64,000 bases of DNA from SABI01 sp963677695 (GCA_963677695.2 CAXXUJ010000001.1:310001-374000), one strand, 5' to 3'. Shown: positions 50,763 through 60,216, counted from the first letter of the stretch. The notes: generated by a model from the sequence alone, not told the origin. Numbers and translations: made by a program.

Positions 50763-52238
50763 TTACAGCCGGTTATCGAACAACTGATCGAACTCAGGAA
50801 CGGCCGATCGGGCTTTTCGGGGAGTGTCGAGGTTCATATTCCACTCAAGAAGTTTTCCAAGGAGATCCGCTCGTTCTTCAGGATTCTTCTCCCAGAGGTC
50901 ATCGGTCTCCCCAGGGTCGCTGATCATATCGAAGAGCTGACCGCTCATTGCATCATCAACTCCCTTTTCAGAGTGATATACATTCAGCTTATACCGCTCA
51001 TCCCGTATCATCGTGGCATTGATCGAAGGAGTGAAATAGCGTCCCGTTTTCGCTATCCCCGTCTCCCTGTAGGCGCAGACGACGGTTTCATGTCCTTTGA
51101 TATCTGCAGAGCAGAGATCGAGGGAATCAGGCATGAGGGAGGTGATCTCCTTCTCTTCCACCCCTGCCGCTTTCAGTACCGTGGAGGCAATATCGTGGGG
51201 CTGCACAAGAGCATCGCTTCTCTCTCCGGGGACAACGTTTCCGGGGTAACGAAGGATGCAGGGAACCTTTGTACAGGCATCATAGAAATAGGCACCCTTC
51301 ACCACCAGGTTATGGTCACCAAGCATATCACCGTGGTCGCTCACAAAGATAACAAGGGTGTTATCCTTCATTCCTTTTCTTTCGAGCGTATCGAGCACCT
51401 GCCCCACCGCATCATCTATCAGGCACACTGAGGCATAATACCCCTCTTTCATCGCAGTGAAATCCTCTTCAGTGAAACCGCTCACCTCTCCGAGATACCC
51501 GTCCACCTGCTCCTGCCGTATCCCTCTGATCGTGAAGGGATCTTCGGAAGGATGAATGCGACGGGGAGGCAGCTGCGAAGTATCGACTCTTTCAAGATAT
51601 TCGCTCGGGACATCGTCATAGGGGTTGTGAGGATCGAAGAGACTCATCATGCAGAAGAAGGGGGAGTCCTGGTCATGCTGTTCAATGAATGAACAGGTGC
51701 GCTCAGCCGCCCACTGAGTGAAATGGTACTCTCTCGGGATGTGCTTCAGCTTCCTTCCCTGCTCTTTGAGGGCGTTGAAGACATCAATATCCTTCTCTTT
51801 CAGCCAGGCCGCGTACCCGTTCAAAGGAGAATCGAGGGAAATGGAAGCTTCCATGCACCACTCGTAGATATCGAATCCGTCGTGCGGATGACGTCTCTTC
51901 TCCTCCTCTATCCTTCCGCTCACATGCAGTTTCCCGAACAGTGCGGTTGTGTACCCCAGATTCTTCAGGTGCCAGGGGAACAACTTTTCTTCGTCGGGGA
52001 GGATGTCATGAAGACGGAGGACCCCGTGTTCAGGTACATGCTTACCGGTGAACAGGGAGGCTCTGGAGGGGGTGCAGATGGGGTTGTTCACATAGCAGTT
52101 ATCGAAGGTTCTTCCCTCTGAAGCCAGTCGGTCGAGGTGGGGTGTCTTGATGAAATCGATACCGTAACATCCCAGAGAATCCCACCGCTGCTGGTCGGTC
52201 ATGCAGATGAGGATATTCGGCTGTGTGAGCTTTTCCAT
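50763..52238 (-). CDS. Sulfatase (formylglycine-type), cytoplasmic or leaderless
   Basis: 491 residues of the alkaline phosphatase superfamily. The signature CTPSRASLFTGK begins at Cys55, to be changed to formylglycine; NILICMTDQQRWDSLGCYG gives the N-terminal metal ligands, and FVSDHGDMLGDH the later ones. It removes sulfate esters from sugars or phenols. The Cys form needs an activating enzyme such as anSME or FGE, which is not in the window. No signal peptide is visible. AAGGAGGTAATGA precedes the ATG. Confidence 0.88.
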   Translation of the reverse strand: MEKLTQPNILICMTDQQRWDSLGCYGIDFIKTPHLDRLASEGRTFDNCYVNNPICTPSRASLFTGKHVPEHGVLRLHDILPDEEKLFPWHLKNLGYTTALFGKLHVSGRIEEEKRRHPHDGFDIYEWCMEASISLDSPLNGYAAWLKEKDIDVFNALKEQGRKLKHIPREYHFTQWAAERTCSFIEQHDQDSPFFCMMSLFDPHNPYDDVPSEYLERVDTSQLPPRRIHPSEDPFTIRGIRQEQVDGYLGEVSGFTEEDFTAMKEGYYASVCLIDDAVGQVLDTLERKGMKDNTLVIFVSDHGDMLGDHNLVVKGAYFYDACTKVPCILRYPGNVVPGERSDALVQPHDIASTVLKAAGVEEKEITSLMPDSLDLCSADIKGHETVVCAYRETGIAKTGRYFTPSINATMIRDERYKLNVYHSEKGVDDAMSGQLFDMISDPGETDDLWEKNPEERADLLGKLLEWNMNLDTPRKARSAVPEFDQLFDNRL

Positions 52239-52411
52239 TCATTACCTCCTTGTACTCTTCATGATTGCCATTGGGGATGCAGGAGGTCTGATGAAAGGTG
52301 AATATCTATTGGCATGCAATGGTCTTGAGGATATGGTACGTTCTCTGAACGTGTTTGTCGACCCTTATGTGAATCGCGGAGAGGAGGACTCCGCAGGTTG
52401 AATGAGTGGAC

Positions 52412-53164
52412 CTATACGGGGACGACCAGCAGGTCATCACCGCTTTCCACTATCCTTACATCTACTCCGTACACTTCCTTCATATTCTCGGGAGTGATGA
52501 TGCTTCTGTCTCCGGCTGCCTGTATGCGGCCGTCTGAGATCAGAAGGAAGGAATCGCAGTAGCGAAGGGCGAGGTTGATATCGTGCATCGTCATCACCGC
52601 AGCTCTGGGGTATCCATGGATGACACCCTGCAGTTTGGTCATGAGCTGGTGCTGGTGCATGATATCGAGTGAGCTGGTGGGTTCGTCAAACAGGATCACC
52701 CTGGGATCTTGTGCGAGAGCACGGACGATCTGGACGAGCTGAAATTCACCTCCGCTCAGTTCATCCACATACCTGAGTGCAATTTCCCTTATTCCCATGA
52801 ACTGAATCGCCTCTTCCACCTTGGCAAAGTCCTGGGCTGTCGGTTCCCACCGGAAATAGGGTTTGCGTCCGAGCAGGACCATGTCATAGACACTCATCCT
52901 GGAGAGTTCTCCCCGCTGAGGTACCCATCCTATGTGCCGTGCGATAGCTGCGGGTTTCATCTCTCTGATCTCTTTCCCGTCGATCTGTACCGTTCCATCC
53001 TGAGGTGAGAGAACCCGGTTGAGACACTTCAGGAGTGTGGTTTTGCCTGCCCCGTTTCTTCCGAGGATAGCGAGGATCTCCCCCTCCTTCACCTCGAAGT
53101 TGATATCTTCAAGAACAGGGTGACTTCGGTAGCTGAATTCGAGGGAATCGATGGAAAGTATCAT
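52412..53164 (-). CDS. ABC transporter ATPase, iron/cobalamin type
   Basis: 250-residue FecE/BtuD-like ATPase. Walker A GRNGAGKT at 35-42, signature LSGGE near 139, Walker B VILFDEPTSSLD, switch His in VMTMHDINLAL. Drives import of the metal chelate by the permease encoded just upstream. Overlaps the permease gene by 4 bases. Confidence 0.92.
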   Translation of the reverse strand: MILSIDSLEFSYRSHPVLEDINFEVKEGEILAILGRNGAGKTTLLKCLNRVLSPQDGTVQIDGKEIREMKPAAIARHIGWVPQRGELSRMSVYDMVLLGRKPYFRWEPTAQDFAKVEEAIQFMGIREIALRYVDELSGGEFQLVQIVRALAQDPRVILFDEPTSSLDIMHQHQLMTKLQGVIHGYPRAAVMTMHDINLALRYCDSFLLISDGRIQAAGDRSIITPENMKEVYGVDVRIVESGDDLLVVPV

Positions 53165-54252
53165 CTACTCCTCCCTGCTATAAGGAGGTAGATGAACAGG
53201 GGTCCTCCCATAAGGGAGGTGAGGATACCGACGGGAAGCACCATGGGAGAGAGGATCGTCCGTGCCGCCGTGTCGGAGGCGAGAAGGATCAAGGCTCCTA
53301 CGAGAGGTGATGCGATAAGGAGAAAACGATGGTCTCCACCGAATATTCTTCGTGCGATGTGAGGTCCCAACAGCCCGATAAAGGCTATGGTTCCGAAGAA
53401 GGAGACGATGATTGCTGAAAGGATGGAGGCTGCCACCATACCGAGAATTCTGACGGCATTCGTTCTCACCCCGAGTCCTTTTGCCGCTTCCTCTCCTGTA
53501 TCCATCGCATTGAAGTCCCAGCGGTAGGCGTAACAGAGCAGCGCGATGGGAAAAAATACGAGAGCGGTGATGCCGAGGAACTCCCAGGAAGCTCTTCCCA
53601 GGTCCCCAAAGGACCAGGAGACGATGCTTGCAAGCTGGATGCTGTCGGCAAGGTACTGCATGAGGGTGAGGCCGGCTGAGAATATCGAGCCGATCGCGAT
53701 TCCGGCGAGCACCATGGTCTCTGCCGATATCTTCGTGAACACGGTGAGAAGAAGTATCGCAAGAGTCGAGAGCATGGAGAAGACGAAGGCCGAGGAGGCT
53801 ACGGTGAAGGTGTCGCTTATGAGAATCGTTGAAGTCGTTCCGACTCCTGCATTGAAGAACACAATTGCGAAGGATGCTCCGAAGGCCGCGGCATTCGAGA
53901 GTCCGAGGGTATAGGGGGAGGAGAGAGGATTTCGAAGCACCGACTGCATGACGGTTCCCGAAAGGGAGAGTCCCCCTCCGACAAGGAGGGCTGCAAGGAT
54001 ACGGGGCATTCTCACATCCCATATGATTCTTCCTGTCCCGCTCCTGTCTAGTTTCACAAGGCTTGAGACGACCTCTTTAAAACTGATGGAGATCGACCCC
54101 GCCGTTGCTGCGGCGAGGGCAAGGAGGAACAGAAGAACCGAGGCGATGATAAGGAAGAGCACCTTCTTTCTGATGTACCCTCTGTACAGAGAATGTACGG
54201 CAGGAAACTGAGCGTCTCTCTGCCCGTCTGTGCTCTTCTCACCCTTGTTCAT
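53161..54252 (-). CDS. ABC transporter permease, FecCD family
   Basis: 363-residue permease with about ten membrane helices. RMPRILAALLVGGGLSLSG and LGLSNAAAFGASFA are typical FecCD/BtuC features, as is FIGLLGPHIARRIFG, the coupling loop. A single permease implies a homodimer. Starts one base before the binding-protein stop codon region ends. Confidence 0.92.
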   Translation of the reverse strand: MNKGEKSTDGQRDAQFPAVHSLYRGYIRKKVLFLIIASVLLFLLALAAATAGSISISFKEVVSSLVKLDRSGTGRIIWDVRMPRILAALLVGGGLSLSGTVMQSVLRNPLSSPYTLGLSNAAAFGASFAIVFFNAGVGTTSTILISDTFTVASSAFVFSMLSTLAILLLTVFTKISAETMVLAGIAIGSIFSAGLTLMQYLADSIQLASIVSWSFGDLGRASWEFLGITALVFFPIALLCYAYRWDFNAMDTGEEAAKGLGVRTNAVRILGMVAASILSAIIVSFFGTIAFIGLLGPHIARRIFGGDHRFLLIASPLVGALILLASDTAARTILSPMVLPVGILTSLMGGPLFIYLLIAGRSR

Positions 54253-55389
54253 CTAGTTGAACCAGTTAACCTTGGCAACCCCGGGTCCTTGTTTTTCAGT
54301 AACAGTGCTGTAGGAAAGAGGGGAAGCGAAGAAAAGCTTCCAGAGCTCTTCAGCTTTCTCGGGTATCGAAATATCAGCAAACGCTTCAGGATAGAGCACC
54401 TTCGAGACTGCGTAGACATTGATCAGCTGATTTTCCCAGTTTGTTCCATAGTATTTATAGACGAATGTTGAGTAGACCTCCTGATTGCTGAAGGCAGGAA
54501 CCTGTTCCATCAGGACGTCCCTGTTCGTATTGAATCCCGCCTTCGAGAGGTTGAGGTTCGCTGCATCGATGAATACGTATTCGGGAGCTGCCGCTACCAG
54601 GTCCTCAAGACTCGTCATGTAGGGCTGTCGGTTACCCGCAGGATTGGTGGGCATCACGTTCTCAGTCCCGCTCAGGTCGAAGGGAAGGTAATCCCCAGTC
54701 GTACGGAGCAGGTCTGCCGGTCCCCAGTACATCATGCCGCCCGCATATGCTTTCTGAGGTACATTGATGGCTGCAGTTCGTGATTCTATATCTTCCAGCG
54801 CTGAGCTGATACCTGCTATCAGCTGTTCAGCTCTCTCTTCCTTTCCTAAAACAGAACCGAGCACCTCAAGCTGATGATAGAAGCGGTCGGTGTCATAGAG
54901 TTCGACATCGACATCGACTGCGAAGACGGGGATGCCCAGGGTATCCTGCAGCTGATCCACCTGTGTGATATCACGAATCGAGGTGATGATCAGGTCGGGA
55001 TCTGCGGCTATGATGCCTTCTATGTTCTCACGATTCCCGATCGATGGAAGGTCGCGCAGTTCAGGATGTGCGATCCGGTAGGTCGCCAGCTGGAAAAAAT
55101 TGTAGTCGCTCTTCTCCCTTCCGTTCCCTGCATCTTCGACAGCGATGACGCTATCAGTCGCATCGAGGTAGGAGATGAGACGGAGAGCTCCCGCCTCCAG
55201 GCCGATCACGGAATCGACGTGAGTCGGGACAGTAATGGTGCGTCCTCTCATATCGGTAACGCTCATGGTATCGGAGGAGGTATTCTCCTCCATCTGGGGG
55301 GCTGCAAAAAGAACTGCCGTGCTGAAGATAAGCAGGACTGAAAGCATCAGAAGTGTCAGGGATGACGGTACATCGCGTCTTGAAAACAT
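54253..55389 (-). CDS. Periplasmic metal-chelate binding protein
   Basis: 378 residues with a signal sequence (LMLSVLLIFSTAVLFAAP). The TroA-like fold of siderophore/cobalamin binding proteins shows as VTDMRGRTITVPTHVDSVI, then IAADPDLIITS and LEDLVAAAPEYVFID. Ligand could be ferric siderophore, heme or corrinoid; it cannot be told. The start at 55389 has AAGGAG seven bases upstream; earlier in-frame ATGs lie within the operator/promoter region. First gene of a three-gene importer operon. Confidence 0.85.
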   Translation of the reverse strand: MFSRRDVPSSLTLLMLSVLLIFSTAVLFAAPQMEENTSSDTMSVTDMRGRTITVPTHVDSVIGLEAGALRLISYLDATDSVIAVEDAGNGREKSDYNFFQLATYRIAHPELRDLPSIGNRENIEGIIAADPDLIITSIRDITQVDQLQDTLGIPVFAVDVDVELYDTDRFYHQLEVLGSVLGKEERAEQLIAGISSALEDIESRTAAINVPQKAYAGGMMYWGPADLLRTTGDYLPFDLSGTENVMPTNPAGNRQPYMTSLEDLVAAAPEYVFIDAANLNLSKAGFNTNRDVLMEQVPAFSNQEVYSTFVYKYYGTNWENQLINVYAVSKVLYPEAFADISIPEKAEELWKLFFASPLSYSTVTEKQGPGVAKVNWFN

Positions 55390-55450
55390 TGAATAACTCC
55401 TTATGAAAAAGCCGACATCACAGGAAATGTCTTTCCTCATCGACTCCAAC

Positions 55451-55480
55451 AGTAACACGATTTTAATATTTCGTGTTACT
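55451..55480 (-). promoter_or_regulatory. Perfect inverted repeat upstream of the metal importer operon
   Basis: AGTAACACGA and TCGTGTTACT arms separated by 10 AT-only bases that contain a TATTAA/TAAAAT -10-like box. Typical of a dimeric repressor covering the promoter. It does not look like a standard Fur box (no GATAAT hexamers). Confidence 0.7.
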
Positions 55481-55572
55481 CTCATCATTGTTATAGGGTT
55501 TCACTCGTTCCGTCAAGCGCTTATTTCCCGTTCCTTTACAAACGTCAGGACGAAGCCCCTGGGACAGCTGCA

Positions 55573-56052
55573 TCACACGAGGTCAATATAGTGAGGAATG
55601 ATATCGATGTATTCGTTGTCTTTCGTCAGAAACCCTCCGGGAATGGTTCCCAGCCGGGTAAAACCGAGTTTCTCATAAAGATGAAGGGCTCCCGCGTTCA
55701 CTTCCGTCACCGCATTGAACTGAAGGATACGAAAGGAAAGGTCTTTCGCCTTTTGTATCGAATGGAGAACAAGCTGCTCCCCTATTCTCTTCCCCCACTG
55801 ACCGCTTTTCACTGCGTATGATGCGTTCGCGATATGTCCACAGCGCCCCACATTATTGGGGTGGAGGATATAGAGACCTAGGATCTCACCTTCAGAATCA
55901 AATACCCCGGTGAAGGACTGTACAAAGAAAAATTCTGAAGCTTTCTTTTCATTCAGGACATCCGTCTGAGGAAAGGCTGTTCCGGCTTCCACCACCTCGT
56001 TCCAGATAGCAATCATCTCTTTCAGGTCCTGTTCACTGTATGTACGTATCAT
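55573..56052 (-). CDS. GNAT-family N-acetyltransferase
   Basis: 159 residues. Begins MIRTYSEQDLKEMIAIWNEVV and has the acetyl-CoA loop region QWGKRIGEQLVLHSIQKA and the C-terminal HLYEKLGFTRLGTIPGGF, all GNAT features. Substrate unknown. Same strand as the exporter gene 29 bases upstream; likely co-transcribed. Confidence 0.88.
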   Translation of the reverse strand: MIRTYSEQDLKEMIAIWNEVVEAGTAFPQTDVLNEKKASEFFFVQSFTGVFDSEGEILGLYILHPNNVGRCGHIANASYAVKSGQWGKRIGEQLVLHSIQKAKDLSFRILQFNAVTEVNAGALHLYEKLGFTRLGTIPGGFLTKDNEYIDIIPHYIDLV

Positions 56053-56081
56053 AACGGGTATGTCCTTCCTTTTTCTTTTTT

Positions 56082-56711
56082 TTATGTCCTGTCGAAAGCG
56101 AGACGGGCAGCGAGAGCGATGATGACCGAACCGCTGATCTTCTGAAGGTAGTCCCCTCTCTTCCTATTGTTCCTGAGGGAGCGGGACATGAAGGCTGAAG
56201 CAAAGACGAGGAGGAAGCACCAGAGAGTGGACGTAGCAATGAAGGTCAGGCCGAGTATCAGAAAGGGAACTGGAGTCGCATTCTGGTCTGTCTGAATGAA
56301 CTGGGGAAGGAAGGAGATGAAAAAGAGGGCGACTTTGGGATTCAGGACATTCGTGATGAGTCCCTGCGAGTAGAGTTTCTTCATGCTCCGCATCGCGCCG
56401 CCCGTTCCATCGACTTCTGTGAGTTCGTTCTTTGTGACGATCATACGCACTCCCAGATAGACAAGATAGAAGACCCCGAGGAACTTGATCACGTTATAGA
56501 GGGCAACTGACGTACTCAGGATGACAGAGAGACCGAAGGCGGCAAGGAGGGTGTGAACGAGAATACCGCTCGATATCCCAAGAACGGAGAAGATTCCCGC
56601 CTTCTTTCCCTGAGCGATGCTCCTGGTCAGGATATAGATCGTATCAGCACCGGGAACCATGTTCAGTAGAATTCCCGCAGCGATGAACCCAAGATAATTA
56701 TCGATACCGAA
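56082..56711 (-). CDS. LysE/RhtB-family exporter
   Basis: 209 residues with about six helices. MVPGADTIYILTRSIAQGKKAG is the family signature, normally NxxPGPD. Exports amino acids or derivatives. The TTG at 56711 is preferred as start: AGGAGGGAGACC stands directly before it, and the length then matches the family; an upstream ATG at 56756 would translate that site. Confidence 0.88.
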   Translation of the reverse strand, partial: FGIDNYLGFIAAGILLNMVPGADTIYILTRSIAQGKKAGIFSVLGISSGILVHTLLAAFGLSVILSTSVALYNVIKFLGVFYLVYLGVRMIVTKNELTEVDGTGGAMRSMKKLYSQGLITNVLNPKVALFFISFLPQFIQTDQNATPVPFLILGLTFIATSTLWCFLLVFASAFMSRSLRNNRKRGDYLQKISGSVIIALAARLAFDRT

Positions 56712-56879
56712 CAAGGTCTCCCTCCTCTCTCTCAGCCCGTGTGTGTTCTTATCCATTGAAAAGAGAAGAATGAAGGTCTGAGGATTCTATTGTAAGCAGG
56801 AATACTCACCTGTGTCGATACGACAACCGGTCACTCCATCACCTTCACCATATAGAACATGAGATACCCGGGTTGAATA

Positions 56880-57659
56880 TCACCGAATCGCAACGAGCTC
56901 AGCAATCGAAAAAAGCGCAGCCTTCCCGCTCAGTCTGACTCTTTCCCCATCCATTTGACAATGGAGAATATCAGTTCTTTCCGACGCCTGAAAGGCAAGG
57001 ATATCGTCTTTTCCGAGGCGATTCGCCCAGTAGGGAACGATATGACAGTGACCAGACCCGCATACCGGGTCTTCATCAATCTGCAGTTTCGGAGCGAATG
57101 ATCTTGAAACACAATCGTATGAAGAACCCTTTGAACTCACATGCAGCAGTTCCCCCGGCAGTTCTCTCACTTTCGCCAAATCAGGGGTAAGATTTCGAAC
57201 CTCCTGCTCTTTCTCAAGAACCAGAAGGAGATCACGAGAGAGATATGCTTCGAGCGGTCTCACTCCTATTGCGTCCGCCATCTCATCTGTGACGGGAACA
57301 GGAGCAAGATTGAACGAGGGAAAATCCATTTCAAAGAGGTCGCCCTTCCTTGTCACTTCAAGGATACCGCTCAGGGTGGTGAACCGTATAACGGGCAGAT
57401 CAGGATCTATGAATCGGGTTATCACATAGGATGCAGCAAGAGTCGCGTGTCCGCACAGATCGATCTCACCTGATGGAGTGAACCAGCGAAGATGGTAGGT
57501 ATCACCCTCTTTCACAGCGAAAGCTGTCTCAGATAGATTATTCTCTTTCACAATCTTCAGCATAAGAGTGTCTGAAAGCCAGGTATCCATGATACAGACG
57601 GCTGCAGGGTTCCCCTTGAACACTTCGTCAGTGAAAGCATCGACAATGTATTGTTTCAT
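56880..57659 (-). CDS. PhzF-family isomerase-like protein
   Basis: 259 residues, two-domain diaminopimelate-epimerase fold. VDAFTDEVFKGNPAAVC is the start signature, with Glu44 in NNLSETAF the catalytic residue of PhzF, and CGHATLAASYV and DPVCGSGHCHIVP as phosphate/turn loops. Physiological reaction is unknown for most members. The start at 57659 is supported by GGAG upstream and by a -10 box at 57692-57697, which would lie inside the coding region of a longer form. Confidence 0.9.
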   Translation of the reverse strand: MKQYIVDAFTDEVFKGNPAAVCIMDTWLSDTLMLKIVKENNLSETAFAVKEGDTYHLRWFTPSGEIDLCGHATLAASYVITRFIDPDLPVIRFTTLSGILEVTRKGDLFEMDFPSFNLAPVPVTDEMADAIGVRPLEAYLSRDLLLVLEKEQEVRNLTPDLAKVRELPGELLHVSSKGSSYDCVSRSFAPKLQIDEDPVCGSGHCHIVPYWANRLGKDDILAFQASERTDILHCQMDGERVRLSGKAALFSIAELVAIR

Positions 57660-57691
57660 CTTCCTATACTCCTGGACGTAATTATCGTCAT

Positions 57692-57720
57692 AGTATAGGT
57701 GAGAAATCATGCTGTTACAA
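57692..57720 (-). promoter_or_regulatory. Promoter of the phzF-like gene
   Basis: On the minus strand TTGTAA (57715-57720), 17 bases, TATACT (57692-57697). Confidence 0.55.
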
Positions 57721-57810
57721 TCTTAGAAAATACTCGAACCCATCCTGTCCTATATTTCTTTGCAACTATTGAACTCTTAACGATTTGAATGTTCTTATAG
57801 CATGCTACTT

Positions 57811-57840
57811 TTTCACAAAAATATAGGTGTTTTTGTGAAA
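57811..57840. promoter_or_regulatory. Perfect inverted repeat between DUF2442 and phzF-like gene
   Basis: TTTCACAAAAA and TTTTTGTGAAA around 8 bases. It could be a terminator for the DUF2442 side (T-rich arm) or an operator. Confidence 0.45.
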
Positions 57841-58040
57841 TTACTCATCAAGAATTTCATAAGATCGAGGCTTTCCTGATGAGGGAGGTGACAAGCGTGA
57901 GTCTATAGGTCATATGTAAAACAGCTGTCAGGAAGTCAGAGGAAGGCTGTCCTCGTAAAGAACTTCAGGATCAAGGTCAGCACCGTTATTCCAGGAAATT
58001 GAATCAAACTCGACCGTCACAGTGTTAAAGATTTTCTTAT

Positions 58041-59823
58041 CCCAAATTCCCGACATTTTGTAACTAGGATAGGGGCGTGATGGTCTCAAAGGGATCCTGA
58101 TCACCTTCATTCATCAGCTTTCCCTTCCAGGAATACTCAACACCGAAAAGGTCAAAGATAAGTCGTTGAGCCTTGGTCGGGACTGTATACACATCACGAT
58201 ACGTGCTTCGGTAATGAACTTTCGAGTACGTATTCACTTTGTCCAGAATTTCCTTGTAGTTCCAGTGCTTGCGCTGCTTCGCAGGAATGAGCTTGATGCG
58301 TTCCTTCAGAGCTGTGAGAATAATCAGGGTTATGAAATTAACGAAGAGCCGTCCCTGCATTACCTTGTCTGTGTGAACTCTCAAGCGATTACAATCAATA
58401 AGGTTCTTCATATCATCAAAGAGCAGTTCGATGTCATTTCTTTGCCGGTAGGCATGCAAAGCTTTAACAGGATCCTTTTCAGCATTGGTATAGAGAACCC
58501 AGAACCCACTCTGACCATTGATGTAAGCCTGAACTTCCTGATCCTTAAGGGAAACCTTTCTTCCTCTTTTCGGCGTTTCTTTTATTTCAAAGTATCGATC
58601 ATAATATGACTGGTTATTCTTGATCGGCTCATCTGCATCAAGCTCGACTTTGCACCTCTGCAGTCGCTCCATCAAACGGGCAACATCCCGCTCCTTTCTC
58701 GCAGCATCGTAATACACATGAGCCCACATCCTTCCGTGTTCAGTCTTTCTGATGGTCTTCAGACCATAGATAATGGCATCGGTATCATCGGCAGGAATAA
58801 GCGTGCCTGGACGCTGAATGGTATGGCGATGCTTCTCTATAAGCTCTCTTGCCCATGTAACGTTCGAAGGAACGGGTATGAGGAATTTGTGACCATGATC
58901 GCTCAGATGGGCGATGTTATCGACAGAACAGAATGCCCTATCTCCTATGATTACGGAGGAAGGAACCTTAAGTTTTTTCAACTGTTCGAGTACATATTGG
59001 AGAACTATAGAATCGTTCATACTTCCCGGCATCTCTGAGAACCAGAGAGGAAGATGAGTTTCATACGAACTGAGAAGACCGATATTGATCTGAGGGATCT
59101 TTTCCTTGTCTCGGTTATAACCTCGCTCTACATATGGATTATTCTTTGCATAGCTGGAGATACTGCTGATGTCAAACAGTAGATTCTTCTTTTTCATGTT
59201 CTTCTCTATCCAGGAAGAGAAGAACGTATTCTGAGAGTCTCTATCGAGTCTTTTCATAAGTTCAGTAATTCTCTGAGAAGAGAGTTTTGAGCCATCGAAC
59301 CCTCTCTCATCGAGCCAGGTCTCAGCATAACTGAGCGGTCTGCCGGTACAGATTGAGTATTTCGCAAGTTCTAGAACAGAGATCGCATCCTGAGAACCTA
59401 ATGTCTTTGAAAGAATATGCTTTAGTCCGATGCGTTTGATGATAGGATCGAGAAGGAGATTCTGACCGAGAAGGGTTGTCTTTGATACAACAGGTGCAGG
59501 AAGGTCTTTGACCTGATCACCTTGCTGCCGTGAAAGGTAGAATGAGTTATAGATGATCTGTCCATGAGAATCGAGCTTCCCGATACACTTACGGTTATGA
59601 CGACCCTGCTTTTTCTCACTATCCCAATAAGGGGTGTCTTCATAGACATACGTGACATCAGCTTTCTTGTTGTGAACCTTAATTATTTTTACGGTATTCC
59701 CTGCATTCTTCATAGCCATAATTATAACTATGTTTAAGGGAATAATCAAGCCCTAAAGTGCTGTCAAGTATATATATTTTATGGATTTGAATATTCCTAG
59801 CTACAACTTATCGGGAATTTGGG
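58041..59823 (-). mobile_element. Complete IS1634-like (IS4-superfamily) insertion sequence
   Basis: 1783 bases. Ends are 28-base inverted repeats starting CCCAAATTCCCGA (58041-58068 and 59796-59823) that match at 24 of 28. A 7-base target duplication TTCTTAT is at 58034-58040 and 59824-59830. One intact transposase gene fills the element. Identical target repeats and an otherwise intact host frame point to recent insertion. Confidence 0.93.
58064..59719 (-). CDS. IS1634-family transposase
   Basis: DDE transposase of about 551 residues, the usual length for the family. N-terminal ADVTYVYEDTPYWDSEKK region, then the catalytic acids in LLFDISSISSY, IIGDRAFCSVDN and NDIELLFDDMKNL, the latter with the Y/R..E spacing of IS4 relatives (YRQRNDIELLF). 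Its stop lies within the left terminal repeat. The start is not certain: ATGs at 59749, 59719 and 59713 are in frame, all with weak ribosome-binding sites. Confidence 0.92.
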   Translation of the reverse strand: MAMKNAGNTVKIIKVHNKKADVTYVYEDTPYWDSEKKQGRHNRKCIGKLDSHGQIIYNSFYLSRQQGDQVKDLPAPVVSKTTLLGQNLLLDPIIKRIGLKHILSKTLGSQDAISVLELAKYSICTGRPLSYAETWLDERGFDGSKLSSQRITELMKRLDRDSQNTFFSSWIEKNMKKKNLLFDISSISSYAKNNPYVERGYNRDKEKIPQINIGLLSSYETHLPLWFSEMPGSMNDSIVLQYVLEQLKKLKVPSSVIIGDRAFCSVDNIAHLSDHGHKFLIPVPSNVTWARELIEKHRHTIQRPGTLIPADDTDAIIYGLKTIRKTEHGRMWAHVYYDAARKERDVARLMERLQRCKVELDADEPIKNNQSYYDRYFEIKETPKRGRKVSLKDQEVQAYINGQSGFWVLYTNAEKDPVKALHAYRQRNDIELLFDDMKNLIDCNRLRVHTDKVMQGRLFVNFITLIILTALKERIKLIPAKQRKHWNYKEILDKVNTYSKVHYRSTYRDVYTVPTKAQRLIFDLFGVEYSWKGKLMNEGDQDPFETITPLS

Positions 59824-59898
59824 TTCTTATCCTTCAATTCTGAGAAGATACCTTTCTCCAGATATGGAGCAACGTCAAAAATCCGTTTCTCATTATTA

Positions 59899-60216
59899 TC
59901 AAAGGTCAGCAGTAGCGTATAGTTTTTGAGCGGCTTCGCATCTATTACACTCGCATACATATAACACCTCATACTTCAAGGGTTCAATAGAATAAGGCAA
60001 CTCTCCATTCTGCGCCAGTTCCCAATCTGCCAGTAATTCATCTTGATGAAGTTCTGCCCAAGCTTCAATGAGTTTTCTCTGCTTCCCTGGAATATCACCT
60101 TCGGTCAAGGAACAGGTGCTGATTGAGAAAATCCCCTTACATCCCTGGTAATATGCATGAAAATGGGGTGGATTGTGCTCCTTCCCACCAAGATACAGTT
60201 CGAATAAAAATTCCAT
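59899..60216 (-). CDS. DUF4160 protein
   Basis: 105 residues, no known function. The FELYLGGKEHNPPHFHAYYQG segment fits the DUF4160 pattern (xxEHxPPHxHA), and GKQRKLIEAWAELHQDELLADWELAQNG fits its second half. It pairs with the DUF2442 gene downstream, whose start it overlaps by 62 bases. With DUF2442 broken by the insertion sequence, the pair is probably not functional as a unit. Confidence 0.8.
   Translation of the reverse strand: MEFLFELYLGGKEHNPPHFHAYYQGCKGIFSISTCSLTEGDIPGKQRKLIEAWAELHQDELLADWELAQNGELPYSIEPLKYEVLYVCECNRCEAAQKLYATADL

Larger units (their letters stand above)
57928..59960 (-). pseudogene. DUF2442 gene interrupted by an insertion sequence
   Basis: The coding pieces are 59824-59960 and 57928-58040. 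Removing the element and one copy of the 7-base target repeat restores an uninterrupted frame from ATG (59960) to TGA (57928), about 80 residues starting MYASVIDAKPLKNYTLLLTF and ending LYEDSLPLTS, with the DUF2442 pattern (SISWNNGADLDPEVLY). DUF2442 genes often follow DUF4160 genes, as here; their job is unknown. The start lies 62 bases inside the end of the DUF4160 frame. Confidence 0.9.

Noticed and set aside
52239..52411. Plus-strand frame 52201-52401
   Set aside because: It overlaps the sulfatase start and its ribosome-binding region and shows no family features.
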